This document shows positions 29,021-37,150 of a stretch of DNA of 64,000 nt, in pieces. How positions within the stretch are numbered: the first letter of the stretch is position 1; each line of letters begins with the position of its first letter. Source of the DNA: Planctomycetota bacterium (GTDB lineage Bacteria > Planctomycetota > UBA11346). A program made the translations under genes and the position numbers. The DNA lies in the NCBI GenBank assembly GCA_014193115.1, contig BJHQ01000006.1, forward strand, positions 1 to 64,000. The letters run 5' to 3'. The notes under the pieces are model-generated. The model searched no databases. It worked only from the letters and a program-made list of their open reading frames with translations, and had not been told where the DNA came from.

Positions 29021-29190
29021 AGGCCGGTCTCCTGGCTCCCGGATCAGCCCGGTCGGCGCCTTCCCGCGTGGTGAAACGCAGTGGCATCGCCGACCAGTCC
29101 CCGGTTACAGTGGCGGGTCCGCGCCGGCCTCTGGAGTCGCCCCCATCACCGGACTTCCCGTTTCAACCCGGACCGTGGTCCGGGTCACCT
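29021..29190 (-). promoter_or_regulatory. Cobalamin (adenosylcobalamin) riboswitch
   Basis: Read on the minus strand, the order of conserved blocks matches the B12 riboswitch: AGGTGACCC start, GGGTTGAAACGGGAAG, TCCGGTGA, CCCGCCACTGTAACC, the B12 box GCCACTGCG (29085-29077), CGCGGGAAGGCG, and GAGCCAGGAGACC at the 3' end. It lies ~170 bp upstream of the receptor start in the 5' leader of the receptor-permease-fusion operon. High cobalamin should switch the operon off. This is the main evidence that the transporter carries B12. Confidence 0.92.
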
Positions 29191-29426
29191 GGACGGCGGT
29201 CATGGTGCAGCGGTATGACGACGCACAAGGCCGGCCTGTCCAGGCAGAGAATCGACTCGGTCGGGCAGGCACTCCTGCTGGCGAGCAGCCGCAGGCTGCG
29301 CGGGGAGCGCCGGATGGCGCGTCCGTGGCGGGCAGCCGCCAAATGAGAACTTGGGACGGCGAAGCCGGCCCCCCTGCGACGCAACCGCAACCCCGCGCAG
29401 CAGGAAAACTCTTTGGAAGGAAACGA

Positions 29427-29858
29427 TCAGGGAGTGCGCACGTGGTCCGCGTCCCACAGCGCTACGAAATCGCGCTGGTTCAGCGTCCACAGGGCCGCGG
29501 CCCCGGCCTGCCGGGCGCAGACCACGTGCAGGGCGTCATGCACCAGACCGCCGCCGCGGCCGATCGTCACACAGGCGCGCACCGCTTGGCGTTCGAGGTC
29601 ACCATCGACCGGCAGGATGCGGCAGCGGGCGACGACCTCGCGTTCGATCAGGGTTTCTGCAGCACTCGCTGTCAGCGGCGGCGACAGCGGCAACCGGCAC
29701 AGGACGCTGAAGGTCTCGGCCACCGCGTGGGCGCAGATCACCAGGGTGGAATCCCCGGCCTCGGCGCGCCGCAGCAGATCTTGGCAACGGTCATGGGCGG
29801 GATGCCGGCGGAGCAGCGAGGCCACCAGCACCGAAGTGTCCAGGGCCCAGAGATTCAT
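29427..29858 (-). CDS. vapC: PIN-domain toxin, VapC-like
   Basis: 143 residues. The PIN fold carries its acidic residues in order: ALDTSVLVA (Asp7), HAVAETFSV (Glu near 47), the HDALHVVCA block and WTLNQRDF near the C-terminus. VapC toxins are Mg-dependent RNases that usually cut tRNA or rRNA and are neutralised by the VapB partner. The start overlaps the antitoxin stop as ATGA, the usual coupled order. It ends ~240 bp upstream of the B12 riboswitch on the same strand. Confidence 0.87.
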   Translation of the reverse strand: MNLWALDTSVLVASLLRRHPAHDRCQDLLRRAEAGDSTLVICAHAVAETFSVLCRLPLSPPLTASAAETLIEREVVARCRILPVDGDLERQAVRACVTIGRGGGLVHDALHVVCARQAGAAALWTLNQRDFVALWDADHVRTP

Positions 29859-30139
29859 CCTCCCGCCAAATGCTGGTCGCGCTCGGCCCGATCCGCGGCC
29901 AGGGCCTGCTCGATGGCGGTGCCAGCCGGGACGGTAAACGCGGCGTCGTAGACCAGCCGCCCGTCATGCACCATCAGTCCACGGCTAGGCTCCGCAGCGG
30001 CAGCGAAGCCGGTGGTCAGACGGATGCCTTCACCGTCTTCGACGAGTTGCAGGGCGACGCCGGCCTTCCAGCCATGCCGATCGCGCACGTCTTTGGGAAT
30101 GACGACGCGCCCGAAACGATCCAAGGCCATGGTGGTCAT
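29855..30139 (-). CDS. vapB: AbrB/SpoVT-type antitoxin, VapB-like
   Basis: 94 residues from ATG 30139. The N-terminal swapped-hairpin DNA-binding motif is plain (LDRFGRVVIPKDVRDRHGW), followed by a C-terminal segment (DGRLVYDAAFTVPAGTAI) that should bind the PIN toxin. A longer in-frame reading reaches back through the hexanucleotide repeat to 30259 and would encode a Cys-His string, which I judge non-coding. Such antitoxins normally repress their own operon. Confidence 0.85.
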   Translation of the reverse strand: MTTMALDRFGRVVIPKDVRDRHGWKAGVALQLVEDGEGIRLTTGFAAAAEPSRGLMVHDGRLVYDAAFTVPAGTAIEQALAADRAERDQHLAGG

Positions 30140-30150
30140 GATGGCAGCAT

Positions 30151-30186
30151 GGCAATGGCAATGGCAATGGCAATGGCAATGGCAAT
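30151..30186. repeat. Hexanucleotide tandem repeat, 6 units, upstream of vapB
   Basis: Six perfect GGCAAT units (ATTGCC on the vapB strand) begin 12 bp upstream of the vapB start. Copy-number change would alter spacing in the leader or promoter by 6 bp steps. Confidence 0.9.
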
Positions 30187-30234
30187 CTAGAAGCGGAGAT
30201 CGGTCCGTTCGTGACCAATGGGGTTTGGCACAGG

Positions 30235-30328
30235 TCTTCACCGCGGCCCGCGTGGCCACCTTCCCGACCGATCAATCAGAGATTGTCGAAGGTTCCGCGC
30301 CCATCTTCACCGCGGCCCGCGCGGCCAC
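30235..30328. repeat. 25-bp direct repeat at the kinase 3' end
   Basis: TCTTCACCGCGGCCCGCG plus GGCCAC occurs at 30235-30259 and again at 30304-30328 with one mismatch. The second copy contains the kinase stop codon; the first lies in the gap before vapB. Confidence 0.8.
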
Positions 30329-32208
30329 ACTGCGAGGCGCTCGATCTGGGCGCCCGCTGGCAGGATCAATCGCACCGCCGCGGCGGCGCCGGGGCGCAGG
30401 CCGGGCACCGCATGGCGGCGGGCCTCCGGACCGTTGCACCAGGTGCGCAGACCGGTGGACGTCGCATCCACCGCCAGGCCCAAACGCCTGCCGGTGATCC
30501 GATCGGTGGCCAAGGTGGCACCGTTCATCGACAGCTGCAGCGCATCGCCGGTCATCTCCCAGACGAGGATGTGTTCTGGCGACTCGGCTTCGGAGATCTC
30601 CAAGCGGAAGCTGCCGCCGCGCAGGAGGTCGACGGTGCATACGGCATAGACCTGGCCGGCGCCGAACGGCTGCAAGGTCAAGGCCTGGAAATCGGTGGTT
30701 TCCAGCCGCAGATGATCGCGGCCCAGGACCCACGCCGGACTGGTGATGTGGGCCGCCTGCTCAAGCGCCGCCTGGGCCGCCTGAGCCGCCTTCAGGTCAC
30801 CGGCCAGGCTGCCGAAGGCGACCTCGAAACGCTGATGGCGGCGCAGGGACTGGTCAATCCCGTCGAGCCGTGAGCGCAGGTCGGGATAGCGCCGATCGAA
30901 GGCCAGCTCCCGGGTGACCTCGCGCAGGCGTTCCTGGTCCTCGTGGGCGAGCAGCACGCTGCGTTCGGCCGGGTTGGCGCTGGCCACCGCCGCCGCCGCC
31001 TGTTCGAGCTGGGTCAACCGGCGGTCGAGGGATTTGCGGTCGTTGTCGAACTGACGCGGCAGCCAGATCGCGGCGGCGACCGCCAGCCCCGCCATCGCCA
31101 GCAGCGCCAGGGTCCACAAGGTGCGGGGATGGCTGCGCACATAATAGCGCAGCCACGACCGGAAATGCACCCGGCCCCAGGGCGAAATCCAGTCGCCGCG
31201 GGTGAAGCGGTCGAGATCGCCGATCAGCTCGCTCATCGCCTGATAGCGGTCCTCCTGGCGATGGGCCATGGCTTTCAGGATGATGCGTTCGAGACCGCGA
31301 GGGAAATTACGGACGTGCTCCCTAGGCCACTTGGGCTCCTCACGTTCGCTGCGGATCGCCGCCAGGCACGAATCGCGGTCGGCTTTGTGCTGATAGGGCA
31401 GCCGGCCCTGGGTGGCGAACTCGTAAAGGACGACGCCGATCGAATAGATGTCGCTGCGATGGTCGACCCGCTTGGCGTCGGTGGCCTGCTCCGGCGACAT
31501 GTAGTCGAGGGTGCCGATGATCTGCCCGGTCCGGGTCAGGCCGTCGCTGTGCTCCATCTCCTTGGCGATGCCGAAGTCGGTGAGCAGCGGATGCTCAACG
31601 CTGCCGAGGATGTTCTCGGGCTTCATGTCGCGGTGGACGACGCCCTTGGAATGGGCGTGATCCAGCGCCGTGGCGATGCAGCGGACGATGTGCACGGCCT
31701 CGCCCATCGACAGCCGGGTGTGGTCGTAGCTGCGCCGGGCCAGATCCATGACCATGAACGCGACATCGCGGTGCCGGCCACGGTCGATCTCGAACCGCCG
31801 GGCGAACTCCGACAGGTCGTCATGGCCGCGGTGGATGGCGTGGACGGTGACGATGTAGGGATGGTCGCCGAGGCGATGGGCGAGGTCTGCCTCCTGCAGG
31901 AATCGGCGATGACCCGGCGTGGCGCTGCGGGCATTGCAGATCTTGATCGCGAAGCGCACATCGGGCGGAAGCTCGGTGCCAAGGACCTCGGCAGCGACTT
32001 TGGCCTGGCCGGCCCGGGGCAGCTGCTCTAATTCGCGTTTGACCTGGTCCCTGGCCGATGCCGGAAGGCGCAGCGACAGCAGATGCAGATAATCGTATTC
32101 CGCTTCGTAGACCTCGCCCATGCCGCCCCGGCCGAGGCCGGCGGTCAGCCGCCACAGCCCAAGGGTCTCACCGACCAGCGGATAGTCATTGCTGGGATCG
32201 GACGGCAT
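30307..32208 (-). CDS. Membrane Ser/Thr protein kinase with extracytoplasmic sensor
   Basis: 633 residues from ATG 32208. The kinase domain has the glycine loop GRGGMGEVYEA, AIKICN (catalytic Lys), catalytic loop HRDMKPENI, TDFGIAKE and YMSPEQ. The gap between the glycine loop and AIKICN is about 45 residues longer than usual, which is odd. A single TM helix follows (LWTLALLAMAGLAVAAAIWL, ~370-390), then an Ala-rich coiled coil (LTQLEQAAAAVASANPAE) and a C-terminal beta-rich domain of ~130 residues (SFRLEISEAESPEHILVW, GRRLGLAVDATSTGLRTW) that probably lies outside the membrane. The latter resembles a jelly-roll sensor. It diverges from pgk. A much longer upstream frame exists but runs antisense through pgk. 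Confidence 0.88.
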   Translation of the reverse strand: MPSDPSNDYPLVGETLGLWRLTAGLGRGGMGEVYEAEYDYLHLLSLRLPASARDQVKRELEQLPRAGQAKVAAEVLGTELPPDVRFAIKICNARSATPGHRRFLQEADLAHRLGDHPYIVTVHAIHRGHDDLSEFARRFEIDRGRHRDVAFMVMDLARRSYDHTRLSMGEAVHIVRCIATALDHAHSKGVVHRDMKPENILGSVEHPLLTDFGIAKEMEHSDGLTRTGQIIGTLDYMSPEQATDAKRVDHRSDIYSIGVVLYEFATQGRLPYQHKADRDSCLAAIRSEREEPKWPREHVRNFPRGLERIILKAMAHRQEDRYQAMSELIGDLDRFTRGDWISPWGRVHFRSWLRYYVRSHPRTLWTLALLAMAGLAVAAAIWLPRQFDNDRKSLDRRLTQLEQAAAAVASANPAERSVLLAHEDQERLREVTRELAFDRRYPDLRSRLDGIDQSLRRHQRFEVAFGSLAGDLKAAQAAQAALEQAAHITSPAWVLGRDHLRLETTDFQALTLQPFGAGQVYAVCTVDLLRGGSFRLEISEAESPEHILVWEMTGDALQLSMNGATLATDRITGRRLGLAVDATSTGLRTWCNGPEARRHAVPGLRPGAAAAVRLILPAGAQIERLAVWPRGPR

Positions 32209-32391
32209 GCGCGGGGGGCAGACTCCGCCGGTGGATGATGGGCGGAAGCCCACCCGATGCCAGCCCACCCGGCGGGCTTGGATCCGGCGGGTGCGCCGCT
32301 TCGTCTGCTGCGCCGCCTGCCAGCACCAGGACCCTGGCCAGCGCCGCCAGGTCCGCATGCTGCCGCCGCACCAACCTTTCGGATCGCCGCC

Positions 32392-33654
32392 ATGCCCAAG
32401 CTCTCCATCGATCAGCTCGACCTCGCCGGCAAGCGGGTCCTGATACGGGTCGACTTCAATGTGCCCCAAGACAAGAAGACCGGGGCGATCACCAACACCC
32501 AGCGCATCGTCGCCGCCCTGCCCACGATCCGCTTCGCGCTCGACCACGGCGCGAGCGTGGTGCTGATGTCGCACCTCGGCCGGCCCGATGGCAAGGTCGT
32601 GGAAAAATACAGCCTGCGTCCGATCGCGGCCAAGGTCCAGGAACTGCTCGGCCGGCCGGTGCGGTTCCTGCCCGACTGCGTCGGCCCGGCTGTCGAAGCG
32701 GTGTGCTCGGGCCTCGCCCCCGGCGAGGTCGTGCTGCTTGAGAACCTGCGCTTCCACATCGAAGAGGAAGGCAGCGTCAAAAACGAGGAGACCGGCGAAA
32801 AGGTCAAGGCCGACAAGGCCGCGGTCGAGGCCTTCCGCGCTTCGCTGACCCGCCTCGGCCAAGTCTATGTCAACGACGCCTTCGGCACCGCCCACCGCGC
32901 CCACTCGTCGATGGTCGGCTGCCAACTGCCCCAGCGCGCCGCCGGATTCCTGATGAAGAAGGAGCTCGACGCCTTCGCCCAGGTCCTCGACCACCCCAAG
33001 CGCCCGCTGCTGGCGATCCTCGGCGGCGCCAAGGTCGCTGATAAAATCCAGTTGATCGACAACCTCATCGACCGGGTCGATGAGCTGATCATCGGCGGCG
33101 GCATGGCTTACACCTTTCTCAAAGTGCTCAACGGCATGGCCATCGGCAAGTCGATCTACGACGCCGCAGGCGCTGAAAAAGTCCAAGGATTCCTGGCCAA
33201 AGCCAAAGCCAAGGGCGTGCAGATCCACCTGCCGGTGGACTTCATCGCCGGCGACAAGTTCGCCCCCGACGCCGCGACCCGGGCCACCACCCTGGCCAGT
33301 GGCATCCCCGACGGCTGGGAAGGCCTCGACTGCGGCCCCGAGACCAATCGCCGCAACGCCGAGATCATCGCCCGGGCCAAGACCATCATCTGGAATGGCC
33401 CCCTCGGCGTGTTCGAGTTCGAGAAATTCTCCGCCGGCACCAAATCGGCGATGGATGCACTGGTGGCGGCGACCAAGGCCGGCGCGATCACCGTCATCGG
33501 CGGCGGCGACACCGCCACCGCTGCCGCCAAATGGGGCACCGAGGAACTCGTGACCCACTGCAGCACCGGCGGCGGGGCATCGCTGGAACTGCTCGAAGGC
33601 AAGGTCCTGCCTGGCATCGCCGCTTTGTCAGAGGCCGCAGCCAAGGCGGGATGA
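32392..33654 (+). CDS. pgk: Phosphoglycerate kinase
   Basis: 420 residues from ATG 32392. It transfers phosphate between 1,3-bisphosphoglycerate and ADP in glycolysis, in the cytoplasm. Motifs are [53 protein letters not shown] and [13 protein letters not shown] with [13 protein letters not shown]. It is ~25 residues longer than the common bacterial enzyme because of a charged insert after FHIEEEG ([19 protein letters not shown]), of a kind also seen in eukaryote-like forms. Earlier in-frame codons (from 32257) encode no conserved sequence and overlap the divergent intergenic region. Confidence 0.96.
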   Translation: MPKLSIDQLDLAGKRVLIRVDFNVPQDKKTGAITNTQRIVAALPTIRFALDHGASVVLMSHLGRPDGKVVEKYSLRPIAAKVQELLGRPVRFLPDCVGPAVEAVCSGLAPGEVVLLENLRFHIEEEGSVKNEETGEKVKADKAAVEAFRASLTRLGQVYVNDAFGTAHRAHSSMVGCQLPQRAAGFLMKKELDAFAQVLDHPKRPLLAILGGAKVADKIQLIDNLIDRVDELIIGGGMAYTFLKVLNGMAIGKSIYDAAGAEKVQGFLAKAKAKGVQIHLPVDFIAGDKFAPDAATRATTLASGIPDGWEGLDCGPETNRRNAEIIARAKTIIWNGPLGVFEFEKFSAGTKSAMDALVAATKAGAITVIGGGDTATAAAKWGTEELVTHCSTGGGASLELLEGKVLPGIAALSEAAAKAG

Positions 33655-33717
33655 GGTTCCGACGTCCTGCGACGCCAGACAAGATCACCTTGGGAATTGC
33701 TGGATCCGTCTACTCGC

Positions 33718-33745
33718 CCCAGCCGGCAATCACTGTCCGGCTGGG
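33718..33745. terminator. Inverted repeat between convergent pgk and anti-sigma genes
   Basis: CCCAGCCGG and CCGGCTGGG form a 9-bp perfect stem with a 10-nt loop, placed 63 bp after the pgk stop and 8 bp before the end of the opposite gene. There is no T-run, so it may be a Rho-assisted or bidirectional terminator. Confidence 0.45.
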
Positions 33746-33753
33746 TCGGTTGG

Positions 33754-34275
33754 TCAGTACCCGACCGTCGCTGTCGGGGCGGAATCATTGCTGATCCCGG
33801 TGTCGCCGGCGCTGGGCTCGACCACCAGGGTCGAGCCGTCGCCCTGGACCACCAGGAACCGGGAACGGACTCCGGGCAAGCGATAGATCGCCGAGCCGTC
33901 GGCATTCACCCGGCGCACCGGAGCATCGCCCAGGGCAATGCCGTTCGGCGCCAGCGCAGGCGAGTCCACCGGCCAGGCAAACCAGGCGGCGCTGCCGATG
34001 GCGACCGCAGCCGCGGCCGCAACCGCCATCGTGCGTCGGCGACGCAGCCAGTGGGGAAAGGTGACGACCCGCTGGAGCGGGCTGGTGACCAGGCACCGGC
34101 GCAACGAGAGTTCCACCAGATCATGGCGAGCCAACTGGTCCTGGCACGATGGGCACCGCGCCAGATGCGCGTACAGGGCGGGATCGTCGTTGAGGCCGAG
34201 CACTCCATCGGCGGCGAGAGGCAACAGCGGTTCTGCCTCTTCGCAGGTCATGTCAGGGGCCTGGGCCGGGCTCAC
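33754..34275 (-). CDS. Zinc-finger (ZAS-type) anti-sigma factor, membrane
   Basis: 173 residues starting at a GTG that overlaps the sigma-factor stop (GTGA). The N-terminus has CEEAEPLL, then HLARCPSCQ, matching the H-x3-C-x2-C core of zinc anti-sigma domains. A TM helix (TMAVAAAAAVAIGSAAWFAW) follows near residues 82-101, and a ~70-residue periplasmic tail. It should hold the neighbouring ECF sigma factor at the membrane until an envelope signal releases it. ATG nine codons downstream (MTCEEAEP) is an alternative start. Confidence 0.82.
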   Translation of the reverse strand: MSPAQAPDMTCEEAEPLLPLAADGVLGLNDDPALYAHLARCPSCQDQLARHDLVELSLRRCLVTSPLQRVVTFPHWLRRRRTMAVAAAAAVAIGSAAWFAWPVDSPALAPNGIALGDAPVRRVNADGSAIYRLPGVRSRFLVVQGDGSTLVVEPSAGDTGISNDSAPTATVGY

Positions 34276-34853
34276 AGATCACCACCCAGGATCGCGTCGA
34301 GTTTCTCCTTCAAAGCCGACCGGCCGCGGCACAGCCGGACCTCCACCGCTTGGCGGCTGATGCCCAAGCGGGCAGCGATGGCCTCGTGGTCGAGGCCTTC
34401 TTCGATCCGCAGCTTGATGGCTTGGCGCTGGCTGACCGGAAGCTGATCGAGGGCCCTGCGGACGGCCTCGACCCGTTCAGCGCTCAGGACCTGGTCGAGC
34501 GGACTGCGTCCGAGGTCGCCGACGGCGGGCCGTTCAGCGATGGCGGAATCGGCTGAGGCCCGCTGCCGCTCCTGGTGGCGCAGCCAGTCGAGGCAGGCGT
34601 TGCGGGCGAGCTGGTACAGCCAGCCACGGAGCGTGGCCGGATCGCGTACCGATTCGATCCGGCGGAGCACCTTCAGGCTGACCTCCTGGAAGAGGTCATC
34701 GACCACATGGGTGTCGCGGACATAGCGGGCGATGACCCGGCGGAGGATGCTTTCCTCACGCGACAGCAGTTCGATGGCGGCGCGGGCCAGGTCGCCGACG
34801 CCGGTCCCGGCATCTACCGCGGGCAAGTCGAGAGCCGATGTCATGGCCGGCAT
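34272..34853 (-). CDS. ECF-family RNA polymerase sigma factor
   Basis: About 193 residues from ATG 34853; ATG 34904 would add 17 weakly conserved residues. Region 2 reads YVRDTHVVDDLFQEVSLKVL and WLYQLARNACLDWLRH. Region 4 reads ALDQLPVSQRQAIKLRI and HEAIAARLGISRQAVEVRL. Regions 1.1 and 3 are absent, as in ECF factors. It is translationally coupled to its anti-sigma factor and lies just downstream of a SurA-like protein, so an envelope-stress role is likely. Confidence 0.9.
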   Translation of the reverse strand: MPAMTSALDLPAVDAGTGVGDLARAAIELLSREESILRRVIARYVRDTHVVDDLFQEVSLKVLRRIESVRDPATLRGWLYQLARNACLDWLRHQERQRASADSAIAERPAVGDLGRSPLDQVLSAERVEAVRRALDQLPVSQRQAIKLRIEEGLDHEAIAARLGISRQAVEVRLCRGRSALKEKLDAILGGDL

Positions 34854-34918
34854 CGACCCAGATGACGCCGGACCCCGGCCCGGGCTTACCGACTTTGGGT
34901 CCATGGTTGCCGGACAGC

Positions 34919-36223
34919 CTAGCGAGCGAGGTCCTCGACGGCCAGCACCCCGGCACGCAGCGAGGCCTTGCGCCGCAAGGATTCGACCACCGCGGTGCGC
35001 ACCAGGCCGCGACGCAGTTCCAGGTGGCCCTGCTCCAGGTCGCCCACCACCTCGTTGAAATCCATCCGCCGAGCCGGGGAGCGGGCGGTGACCAGCACCG
35101 CCACCACCCGTCCGGGCAAGGCCAGCGGCGGGCTGACCTCGCCCAGGCCGCCTTGGAAAATCGCCCGGTCGAGGACGTCAGCGAACACCCCCGGCTCGAC
35201 CAGGCCGAGATCGGTCGCGGTGCCGTTGATGGCGGCCGCCGCTGCGGTGAAGGCGGCCACCCGCTCGCCCTCGGGCAACGCGGCGATCCGGTCGCGCAGC
35301 GCGGTCAGCGCCGATTGCGCAGCCTCGACCGTGCGCAAACCGGCGGTCCGGGAGATCACCGATCTGGCCCGATCGACCAGCGGCTGGTCGCTGGCCGGCA
35401 GTCCAGCCTGGCCATGCCGGGCGGCCACAGCGTCGATCAATTGCTGCATCAACCGCTGCTGCTCGGCGGGTACCGCATCGAGATACGTTGCCAGACAGGC
35501 GGCGGCGGCAGCGAGGATCGCCGGATCGGTGGCAGCCTGGGCGTCTTTGAGCAAGCGGCTCTGGTCGGCGCGCAGCGCCGTGAGCTCATCCTTGGTCGCC
35601 ACGGCGATCGCGATTTGCCTGACCTGGGCTTCGGCCGGTCGGCGGAACTCGTCACGTCGACGCTCGTATTCGGCGCGGAGCTCGGCCGGGGACGGCTGGG
35701 CGCTGCGCTGCTCGAAGTAATTCAGCAGGATGGCGACGGTGCGGCCGCGCTGCATCCAGCGCCGACGCTCGGCCTGCTCGCGCAGAGTCAACCCGTGCTC
35801 GCCCTGGGAGCCCTCCAGGATTTCGGTGGCAAGCCGGTCGCGGTCGATCTCGATGCCCAAAGACTTGGCTTTCTGCAGCAGCAGCGCTTCGTCGGTCAGG
35901 TCATCCAGGCTCGACCGCAGTGCCGACTTGACCTCGGTGGGATCCTTGGGCAACGGCAGGCCGCGCCTTTTCAGGTCGCTCATCCGGTCAAAATACCGGC
36001 CGATGACATCATTGCCGGTGATGATGTCCTGGTTCACATAGCGCATGATGCTGTCCACCGTCAGAGGCCGAACCTCGGGCGGTGGCGGAATCAGCGCGGG
36101 CAGCGTCGGCGGTTCCGGATCCTTGGCCGGCACCACCGGCTCAACGGCCCATCCGGCCATCACCGCCATCGCCGCCAGCGGGAAGACGAACTTATCCACC
36201 AGCGGCACGCAGTGCCGGCTCAA
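34919..36223 (-). CDS. SurA-like periplasmic chaperone / peptidyl-prolyl isomerase-like protein
   Basis: 434 residues from a TTG at 36223 that overlaps the preceding stop; a GTG five codons later is also possible. A signal peptide (FVFPLAAMAVMAGWAVEP) and a proline-rich linker precede a SurA-type N-terminal region (VNQDIITGNDVIGRYFDR, LDDLTDEALLLQKAKSLGI, LNYFEQRSAQPSPAELRAEY). The middle (residues ~220-340) is Ala-rich helical and the C-terminal part (FQGGLGEVSPPLALPGRVVAVLV) resembles a parvulin/SurA segment. Catalytic residues of a parvulin domain are not obvious, so chaperone function is likelier than isomerase. It lies between an OmpA-like lipoprotein and an ECF sigma factor. Confidence 0.72.
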   Translation of the reverse strand: MSRHCVPLVDKFVFPLAAMAVMAGWAVEPVVPAKDPEPPTLPALIPPPPEVRPLTVDSIMRYVNQDIITGNDVIGRYFDRMSDLKRRGLPLPKDPTEVKSALRSSLDDLTDEALLLQKAKSLGIEIDRDRLATEILEGSQGEHGLTLREQAERRRWMQRGRTVAILLNYFEQRSAQPSPAELRAEYERRRDEFRRPAEAQVRQIAIAVATKDELTALRADQSRLLKDAQAATDPAILAAAAACLATYLDAVPAEQQRLMQQLIDAVAARHGQAGLPASDQPLVDRARSVISRTAGLRTVEAAQSALTALRDRIAALPEGERVAAFTAAAAAINGTATDLGLVEPGVFADVLDRAIFQGGLGEVSPPLALPGRVVAVLVTARSPARRMDFNEVVGDLEQGHLELRRGLVRTAVVESLRRKASLRAGVLAVEDLAR

Positions 36224-36912
36224 TGGGCGATGCGCAGCTCAACCCGGCGGTTCTTCGCCTGGTTGGCTTTGGCATCGGTCTTGGCGTCGCCGCCGGTTGC
36301 CCGGGGCGCATGTTCACCACGGAAGCCGCCATGCAGCCGGGTGGCAGAAATTCCTGCCTTTTGCAGCTCACGGACTACCGCCGCAGCGCGGGCCGCCGAC
36401 AGACCCCAGTTGTCGACGAATTTTTCCTTGGTCGATGAACGCGACACCGGAGTGCTGTCGGTGTGGCCTTCGACCAGGATCGACGCGCTGGCGAGTTCGC
36501 CTTCGTTCAGCTTCTTGGCCAGCTGCTCGATCGACTTGCGGCCTTCGCTGGTCAGGTCGGCCGAGCCCTTGGCGAAGGAGAAATCGTCGGACAGGGCGAT
36601 GCCGCCGTCCTTGGTGGTCTCGACGCCCTCGATGCCCTTGATCAGCCCGCCGAGGTCGGTGCCGATGGTTCCCGGCCCGCTGGTCGTCGAGCGGTTGCGC
36701 AGCTCTTCGCGGGCCTGGTCGAGCTGGGTGCGCAATTGGACGTTTTCGTTGGCCAGACGCTGATTCTCGCCGGTCAGGCGGCCGTTTTCCGCCTGATTCT
36801 CGCCGGCCGCGACCCGGGCCGGAGCGCCGCGCATCTCGCAGCCGCCGAGGATCAGACCAGCCGCGGCCAACAGTGAGGCGAAGGACAGGACAGAGACGGA
36901 GGAACGGGGCAT
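36220..36912 (-). CDS. OmpA/Pal-type peptidoglycan-binding lipoprotein
   Basis: 230 residues from ATG 36912. The lipobox is LILGGC with Cys near residue 25. A coiled coil follows (NQAENGRLTGENQRLANENV). The C-terminal OmpA domain has the typical ILVEGHTDSTPV, LSAARAAAVVRELQKAGI and KNRRVELRI. It should anchor to a membrane by lipid and bind peptidoglycan. The gene overlaps the SurA-like gene by 4 bp and starts a probable four-gene envelope operon running to 33754. Confidence 0.88.
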   Translation of the reverse strand: MPRSSVSVLSFASLLAAAGLILGGCEMRGAPARVAAGENQAENGRLTGENQRLANENVQLRTQLDQAREELRNRSTTSGPGTIGTDLGGLIKGIEGVETTKDGGIALSDDFSFAKGSADLTSEGRKSIEQLAKKLNEGELASASILVEGHTDSTPVSRSSTKEKFVDNWGLSAARAAAVVRELQKAGISATRLHGGFRGEHAPRATGGDAKTDAKANQAKNRRVELRIAH

Positions 36913-37109
36913 GGGCGGCTCCAGGCTCGGCACGCTAGGTCCCGCCACCCGGTCAGCAAGGCCGCCATCGTAGCAGATCACCGCAAGCCCCACTGTGGTC
37001 GCCGCGAACGGCAAGCCGACTGCCCGGCAGCGGCAAGGATCGCGCTCGCTGCTCTCGTCAGCGACGCTGCTGCCCAAAGCCGGAATTCCGCCCAATCCCC
37101 GATTGTTTC

Positions 37110-37127
37110 ACCGGCACATGCACCGGT
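37110..37127 (-). terminator. Possible hairpin downstream of trxB
   Basis: ACCGG and CCGGT flank an 8-nt loop, 23 bp past the trxB stop. The stem is short and no T-run follows. Confidence 0.25.
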
Positions 37128-37150
37128 ACATCGCGGGGATCGCAGAGGCA

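Noticed and set aside
30140..30259. Longer VapB with a (Cys-His) repeat N-terminus
   Set aside because: The Cys-His string is a direct translation of the hexanucleotide repeat; the AbrB motif starts right after ATG 30139, as is usual.
32209..32391. Riboswitch between kinase and pgk
   Set aside because: Several short GC stems (for example GGGC-GGAA-GCCC) are present but no known aptamer core could be recognised.
32209..33558. N-terminal extension of the kinase frame antisense to pgk
   Set aside because: The extension has no conserved sequence, crosses pgk on the other strand and precedes the normal kinase start at 32208.
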